A stretch of DNA of 64,000 nt from an uncultured Clostridia bacterium (GTDB taxonomy: Bacteria; Bacillota; Clostridia; Christensenellales; Borkfalkiaceae): positions 1-64,000 of the forward strand of contig CANQOB010000003.1 in the NCBI GenBank assembly GCA_947625385.1. Reading direction: 5' to 3'. Shown here one piece after another: positions 59,732 to 64,000 of the stretch (position 1 is the first letter of the stretch; each line of letters starts with the position of its first letter). A model generated the notes under the pieces. That model made no database searches. It saw nothing but the letters and a program-made list of their open reading frames with translations, and had not been told where the DNA came from. A program made the translations under genes and the position numbers.

Positions 59732-59808
59732 CGCAAACAAGTTGAGGCATACATGCTCATTCGCTCGCGCGTATTTATTTTGCGTCAGCAAAAGAAATCG
59801 CGCGAAAC
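59732..59808 (+). repeat. Dispersed intergenic element, copy E
   Basis: Shares CAAACAAGTTGAGGCAT with copy D and ATTCGCTCG with B and C. The terminal hairpin has yet another stem: CGCGCG...ATTTTGC-GTCA-GCAAAAGAAATCGCGCG, followed by AAAC. Confidence 0.7.
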
Positions 59809-59821
59809 TCTTAAAATTTAC

Positions 59822-59980
59822 GGAAAAAGCAAAAATCACACTTTTTGCTTTTTCACTGCATTTGCGCACCACGGTACGCACGTTGTCCGTTGAAACGAAC
59901 AATCGGAGCCAAGCTTATTAAGCCGCCAACACTTATTCGCTCGACGAAAATATTTCCGCAGGAAAGATTTTCGCCGAAAC
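59822..59980 (+). repeat. Dispersed 159-bp intergenic element, copy C
   Basis: Full-length partner of copy A. Ends with the hairpin CGACGAAAATATTTCC...GGAAAGATTTTCGCCG and AAAC, three bases before the ftsY stop codon. Confidence 0.85.
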
Positions 59981-59982
59981 TC

Positions 59983-60879
59983 TCAAAAGAACCCCTCCAC
60001 AAACTGTTCCGCATCGAAGAGTTCGAGGTCGTCGATCTTCTCCCCCACGCCCGCAAAGACGACGGGGACTTTGAGTTCGCCGCAGAGCGAGAACACGAAC
60101 CCGCCCTTTGCCGTGCCGTCGAGTTTGGTGAGGACGATGCCGTCGATATCGACCGTCTCCTCGAATACGCGCGCCTGCGAGTAGGCGTTCTGTCCCGTCG
60201 TGGCGTCGAGAACGAGAAATTTATAGAAATGCGCCTCGGGAAACTCGCGTTTGACGACCCTGTCCATCTTTTTGAGTTCGTTCATCAGATTTTCTTTGAC
60301 GTGCAGCCGCCCCGCGGTATCCACGAGGAGCACGTCCGTTCCCCGCGCCTTTGCCGAGGAGACGGCATCGAACACGACGGCGGAGGGGTCGCTCCCCTCC
60401 TCGTGTTTGACGATGCGCACGCCCGCGCGGTTCGCCCAAACCTCGAGCTGGTCGATCGCCGCGGCGCGGAAGGTATCCGCGGCAGCCACGGTGACCGATC
60501 TCTTTTGCCGGAGGAAATAGTTCGCGACCTTGCCGATCGTGGTCGTCTTGCCGACGCCGTTCACCCCCACGAACATCATCACGCAGGGGTACTCTATCTC
60601 GGGGACGGGCGCCTCGCCGAGGATATCTTCGAGGATATCTTTGAGCAGATCGGTGACGAAAGCCTCATCTTTGATCTTGCCGCCGATCGCCTCTTCCTTG
60701 ACCTGTTCGACGATCTCCTCCGCCGTGGCGACGCCGACGTCCGCAGAGATGAGAATCTCTTCGAGCTCGTCATAAAACGCGTCCCCGATCTTGTTTTTGA
60801 GAAAGAGTTGGCGCAGTTTGAGCGAAACGTTTTCCTTCGTCTTTTTCAGCGCGTCCCTGATTTTTCCGAAAAAACTCAT
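59983..60879 (-). CDS. ftsY: Signal recognition particle receptor FtsY
   Basis: A 298-residue SRP receptor GTPase without the long acidic A domain of E. coli, as in Firmicutes. N domain, then GVNGVGKTTTIGKVANYF, TVAAADTFRAAAIDQL, LLVDTAGRLHVKENLM and TKLDGTAKGGFVFSL; the C-terminus IDDLELFDAEQFVEGFF is canonical. It starts 21 nt after smc in the conserved smc-ftsY order. Confidence 0.97.
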   Translation of the reverse strand: MSFFGKIRDALKKTKENVSLKLRQLFLKNKIGDAFYDELEEILISADVGVATAEEIVEQVKEEAIGGKIKDEAFVTDLLKDILEDILGEAPVPEIEYPCVMMFVGVNGVGKTTTIGKVANYFLRQKRSVTVAAADTFRAAAIDQLEVWANRAGVRIVKHEEGSDPSAVVFDAVSSAKARGTDVLLVDTAGRLHVKENLMNELKKMDRVVKREFPEAHFYKFLVLDATTGQNAYSQARVFEETVDIDGIVLTKLDGTAKGGFVFSLCGELKVPVVFAGVGEKIDDLELFDAEQFVEGFF

Positions 60880-60900
60880 AGAATCATCCTCACCGCGCGT

Positions 60901-63900
60901 TTACGCGATCACCGTATCGCCGCCCAGCCTCGTTTCGACCTCGGAGAGCTTGACGGAGACGATCTTGGAGACGCCTTTCTCTTCCATCGTGACGCCGAAG
61001 AGCGTATCCGCCTGGTTCATGGTCGGTTTTCTGTGCGTGATGACGATGAATTGGGTGTCGCGCGAGAACTTTTTGAGATATTTTGCGAAACGGTCAACAT
61101 TCGCCTCGTCGAGCGCCGCCTCGATCTCGTCGAGGATACAGAAGGGCATGGGACGGGAACGGAGAATGGCGAACAGGATGGCGATCGCGGTAAACGCGCG
61201 CTCGCCGCCCGACAGAAGGGAAATTTTCGTGAGTTTTTTCCCGGGCGGGCAAGCGATGATCTCCACGCCCGCGTCGAGGGGGTCCGTCCCCTCCTCGTAG
61301 TCGAGCTGCATCTCCGCCCTGCCGCCGCCGAAGAGCTCCTTGAAGATCTTGGAAAAGTTTTCGTTGATCTCTTTGAACCCTTCGTCGAACTTGGTCTGCA
61401 TCTCGTTGCGGAGATCGTTGAGCACGCCCGTGAGGTCTGCGATGCCCTTGTCGAGGTCCTCCTTCTGCGTCTGCATGTCGGTATAGCGCGCGAGAAGTTC
61501 CTCGTAATCCTCTTCGGCACGCTGGTTGACGAGCCCGAGCGCGGCGATCTTATGTTTGAGAGAGTTGATATTGGACTCCGATTGCGTGATGTCGTACTCG
61601 GCGTCGCGGTACTGCTGCGCGGACTCATAGTCGAGCCCGTACTGCTCTTCGAGTTTCTGGCGCATCGTTTCGAGGTAGATGGTCGCGCGGTCGATCTCCC
61701 TGACCGCCCTGCTCCGCTCGTCGCCCTTCGTCATCTGGGAGGCGAGCAGCGTCCTCTTCTCCTCGGCGAGCTGTACCTGTTTCTCGCCATGCGCGCGCTT
61801 CTCCGCTTCCACCGTTTCGAGACGGGTGCGGAGCGCGTTGACGGTGAACTGCTCCTCTTCGGTGAGCGCCACGGCTTCCTCTTCGTGTTTGAGCTGTTCG
61901 ATGAGGCGTTCGGTATTGGCGACTTCGAGGCGCGTATTGTCCACACGCGCATAGAGCTCGGCTTTTTCCGCGAGCAGACGCGCGATGTTCTCCTCTTCGA
62001 ACGCGATGACGGAGGCGGCTTCGGTGCCCTGCAAACGCATCGCTTGCAGCTGTTCGCTCAAATCATCGCGTTGCAGGCGAAGCCTTCCGATCTCCGTCTC
62101 CTGCGCCTGCGCCTCGTTCGCCGCGTCCGCGCGAATCTTGTTGAGCAGATCGCGGTTCTCGGCGGAGGAAAGCATCTCGCTTTCGAGGTCGGACGCCTGT
62201 CGGGAGAGTCTCTCCAAGAGCCCGCGATACTCGGCGATATCCGCCTCCGTGCTCTCGACGAGCCCCTCGATGACAAATTCTTTCTGTGCGATCGCGGCGA
62301 GGTTTGCCGTCTCCTCGACGACCTTTTGGCGGAAAGCCTCATAGTCTTTTCTCGCCTGTTCCAACTCTTCCTCGCAGGAGCGGAGCGCGGCTTGCAGCTT
62401 GACGAGCGCGCCCTTCTTGCGGGCGATGCTCTCCTCGCATTCCTTGATCTGCCGCTCGCTGGCGAGCAGGTTCCCGCTGTCCCGCTTGACGGAACCGCCC
62501 GTCATCGCACCGCTCGTGGCGATGGTGTCGCCGTCGAGCGTGATGATGCGGAAGGCGCGCGGATATTTTTTTGCGATTCTCGTCGCGTTGGCGATGGTGT
62601 CGCAGATGAGCGTGTTCCCGAGAAGGTAGCGGATGATATTGTCGTAATAGTCGTCGTAGCGCACGAGCTCGTCCGCCAGCCCGATGGCGCCCTCCTCCCC
62701 CGTGGCGCGCCGCACTTCGCCCGAATTGGGGCGCGCGCGCATCTGGTCGACGGGCAGGAAGGTGACGATGCCTCCCGCATTGCGTTTGAGGTACTCGATG
62801 AGCCAGCGCGCGTCATCCGCCGTGGCGGTGACGAGATTTTGCATCGCGCCGCCGAACGCCGTCTCGATGGCGACTTCGTACTGCTTCTCGGTCCTCACGA
62901 TGTCCGCGATGGCGCCCTTGATGCGGCTGCCGATGGCGGGATTGTGCTGCGCTTCGAGCTGCAACCTCCTCACGGAATCGCGGTACCCGTTGAAGCGGTT
63001 TTTCAGCGATATGTACATCTCGAGGTTGTTCGTCTGATTGGCGATCGAGGTGTTGCAGTTGACGATCTCCTCGGAGATCTTCTGGGAGGAACGGGTGAGG
63101 TCGGAGATGACCGCGAGGTGTTCTGCCTCCGCGCGGGGCTTGTCGTCGAGAAAGCGCTGGCAGGCGGCTTTGTCCTTGCGGCAAGCGGCGAGCTGTTCCC
63201 GGTAGGCGTCCGCCCGCGCCGACGCCTTGTCGATCGCCTCGTTGACTTCGCCGATTCTCCCGTGCGCGGCATCCCGCTTCGCGGTGAGGCTGCCCTCGTT
63301 CGCGCGCGCCTCCGCGAGATTTTCGACGGAAGAGAGCTCGCTGGCGCGCTTTTCGTCCGAAAGACGCTCGATGAGCGCCACGCGCGCGTCTGCTTCCTGC
63401 AATTTTTTGAGGAGCTCTGCGCATGCCGCCTCGATCTCCGCGGCGCGCTTCTCATTCTCCTGTTTCCGCTTTTTGCTCTCGGCGACCTGCGCATCGATAT
63501 CCTTGACCTTGCGCAAGGAATATTCGACGTCCTCGCCGATCTGTTTGATCTGGCGGCGGTAGCCGTCGATCTTGGCGCGGATGGACTTCGCTTCGCCGCT
63601 CTTGTCCGCCATGCCGACCTCGAAGAGGCGGAGCTTTTGGTTGATGTCGCGGAGCTGCTCGTCCGCAAGGCGGATGTTCTCCCTGCACGCCTCCTCCTCT
63701 TCGTCCACTTCGGCGACCCGCTTTTCGATCGCCGCAAGGTCGCGGTCTGCGGCGTCGATCTTGCTCTGATAGCGCGCCGTCTCCTGCTCGAAGCTGTCGC
63801 TCCGCAAGAGGTAGGAGTTGACTTCCTCGTATTTGAGCTGTTCGGTGTACTCGCGGCATTTGCGCGCGGCTTCCGCCTGTTTTTCGAGGGGACGGAGCTG

Positions 63901-64000
63901 TTTTTCCGCCTCGTCCATGCGCTGGACAAAGATGATGAGATTGTCCTTGGCGGACTCGAGCTTGCGCTCGATCTCCGCCTTTTGCGACTTGAACTTGATG
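60901..64000 (-). CDS. smc: Chromosome segregation protein SMC (N-terminus outside window)
   Basis: The frame stays open to the right edge (…KFKSQKAEIERKLESAK before the track's Met at 63918), so the start and the Walker A head are missing. About 1,032 residues are visible: the N-terminal coiled-coil arm, the hinge (NPAIGSRIKGAIADIV...AIETAFGGAMQNLV...TFLPVDQMRAR...TSGAMTGGSVKRDSG), the return coiled coil, and the C-terminal head with LLSGGERAFTAIAILFAI (ABC signature) and FCILDEIEAALDEANVDRF (Walker B and D loop). SMC with ScpA/ScpB loads at parS and organises sister chromosomes. Confidence 0.97.
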   Translation of the reverse strand, partial: IKFKSQKAEIERKLESAKDNLIIFVQRMDEAEKQLRPLEKQAEAARKCREYTEQLKYEEVNSYLLRSDSFEQETARYQSKIDAADRDLAAIEKRVAEVDEEEEACRENIRLADEQLRDINQKLRLFEVGMADKSGEAKSIRAKIDGYRRQIKQIGEDVEYSLRKVKDIDAQVAESKKRKQENEKRAAEIEAACAELLKKLQEADARVALIERLSDEKRASELSSVENLAEARANEGSLTAKRDAAHGRIGEVNEAIDKASARADAYREQLAACRKDKAACQRFLDDKPRAEAEHLAVISDLTRSSQKISEEIVNCNTSIANQTNNLEMYISLKNRFNGYRDSVRRLQLEAQHNPAIGSRIKGAIADIVRTEKQYEVAIETAFGGAMQNLVTATADDARWLIEYLKRNAGGIVTFLPVDQMRARPNSGEVRRATGEEGAIGLADELVRYDDYYDNIIRYLLGNTLICDTIANATRIAKKYPRAFRIITLDGDTIATSGAMTGGSVKRDSGNLLASERQIKECEESIARKKGALVKLQAALRSCEEELEQARKDYEAFRQKVVEETANLAAIAQKEFVIEGLVESTEADIAEYRGLLERLSRQASDLESEMLSSAENRDLLNKIRADAANEAQAQETEIGRLRLQRDDLSEQLQAMRLQGTEAASVIAFEEENIARLLAEKAELYARVDNTRLEVANTERLIEQLKHEEEAVALTEEEQFTVNALRTRLETVEAEKRAHGEKQVQLAEEKRTLLASQMTKGDERSRAVREIDRATIYLETMRQKLEEQYGLDYESAQQYRDAEYDITQSESNINSLKHKIAALGLVNQRAEEDYEELLARYTDMQTQKEDLDKGIADLTGVLNDLRNEMQTKFDEGFKEINENFSKIFKELFGGGRAEMQLDYEEGTDPLDAGVEIIACPPGKKLTKISLLSGGERAFTAIAILFAILRSRPMPFCILDEIEAALDEANVDRFAKYLKKFSRDTQFIVITHRKPTMNQADTLFGVTMEEKGVSKIVSVKLSEVETRLGGDTVIA

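Overview
The window reads as a chromosomal segment of a GC-rich, Gram-positive-type anaerobe, most likely an uncultured gut member of the Clostridia (Christensenellales-like is my guess; no rRNA marker is present). Reasons: acetate-forming pta-ackA, the Firmicutes order ylxM-ffh-rpsP-khpA and smc-ftsY, TmcAL, CsoR/CopA, several lipobox lipoproteins, MBG/Ig-like surface proteins and consensus sigma-A promoters. Nearly every promoter I could place has a 17-bp spacer.

Layout. 1-0.57 kb: C-terminal end of a serine recombinase whose open frame runs into a tRNA-Glu(CTC) gene, so the left edge is probably the end of an integrated element. 1.2-1.9 kb: a formate/nitrite-type channel. 1.9-8.9 kb: alpha-glucan block (4-alpha-glucanotransferase, pullulanase lipoprotein, two SusE/SusF-like starch-binding lipoproteins). 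9.2-19.1 kb: acpP, then a long minus-strand gene run uvrC-HAD-U32-mutS2-polysaccharide deacetylase-M16 peptidase-deoxyinosine glycosylase, largely chained by 4-nt overlaps. 19.2-19.6 kb: ArsR regulator. 19.7-41.6 kb: a two-gene operon made of an 18.9-kb gene for a 6,307-residue membrane-anchored surface protein (beta-helix plus dozens of Ig/MBG-like modules) and an 889-residue single-pass Ig-like/PVEE-repeat protein; this is the most striking unit in the window. 41.7-44.3 kb: csoR-copA copper efflux. 44.5-49.5 kb: flavin reductase-rubredoxin, yceD-rpmF, pta-ackA, tmcAL. 49.7-53.3 kb: two FAD oxidoreductases and, divergently, a DUF1508 membrane protein. 54-56 kb: a BspA-type LRR/starch-binding lipoprotein with a G8 tract in its promoter. 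56.4-64 kb: khpA, rpsP, ffh, ylxM, a CFI-box-like Cys-rich protein, a small membrane protein, ftsY and the C-terminal part of smc (runs off the right edge).

How it fits together: the alpha-glucan genes suggest capture and debranching of starch or glycogen at the surface, with acetate made by Pta-AckA; acetate is also the substrate of the neighbouring TmcAL. Surface proteins dominate the window by length. Three features are not explained by ordinary genes: the giant surface operon, a family of at least five dispersed intergenic elements at 53.4-60.0 kb whose terminal hairpins co-vary, and promoters placed so close to ATG (uvrC, the HI0933-type oxidoreductase, yceD) that leaderless or near-leaderless mRNAs are predicted. 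All functional names rest on motif and family recognition by eye; no database search was run.
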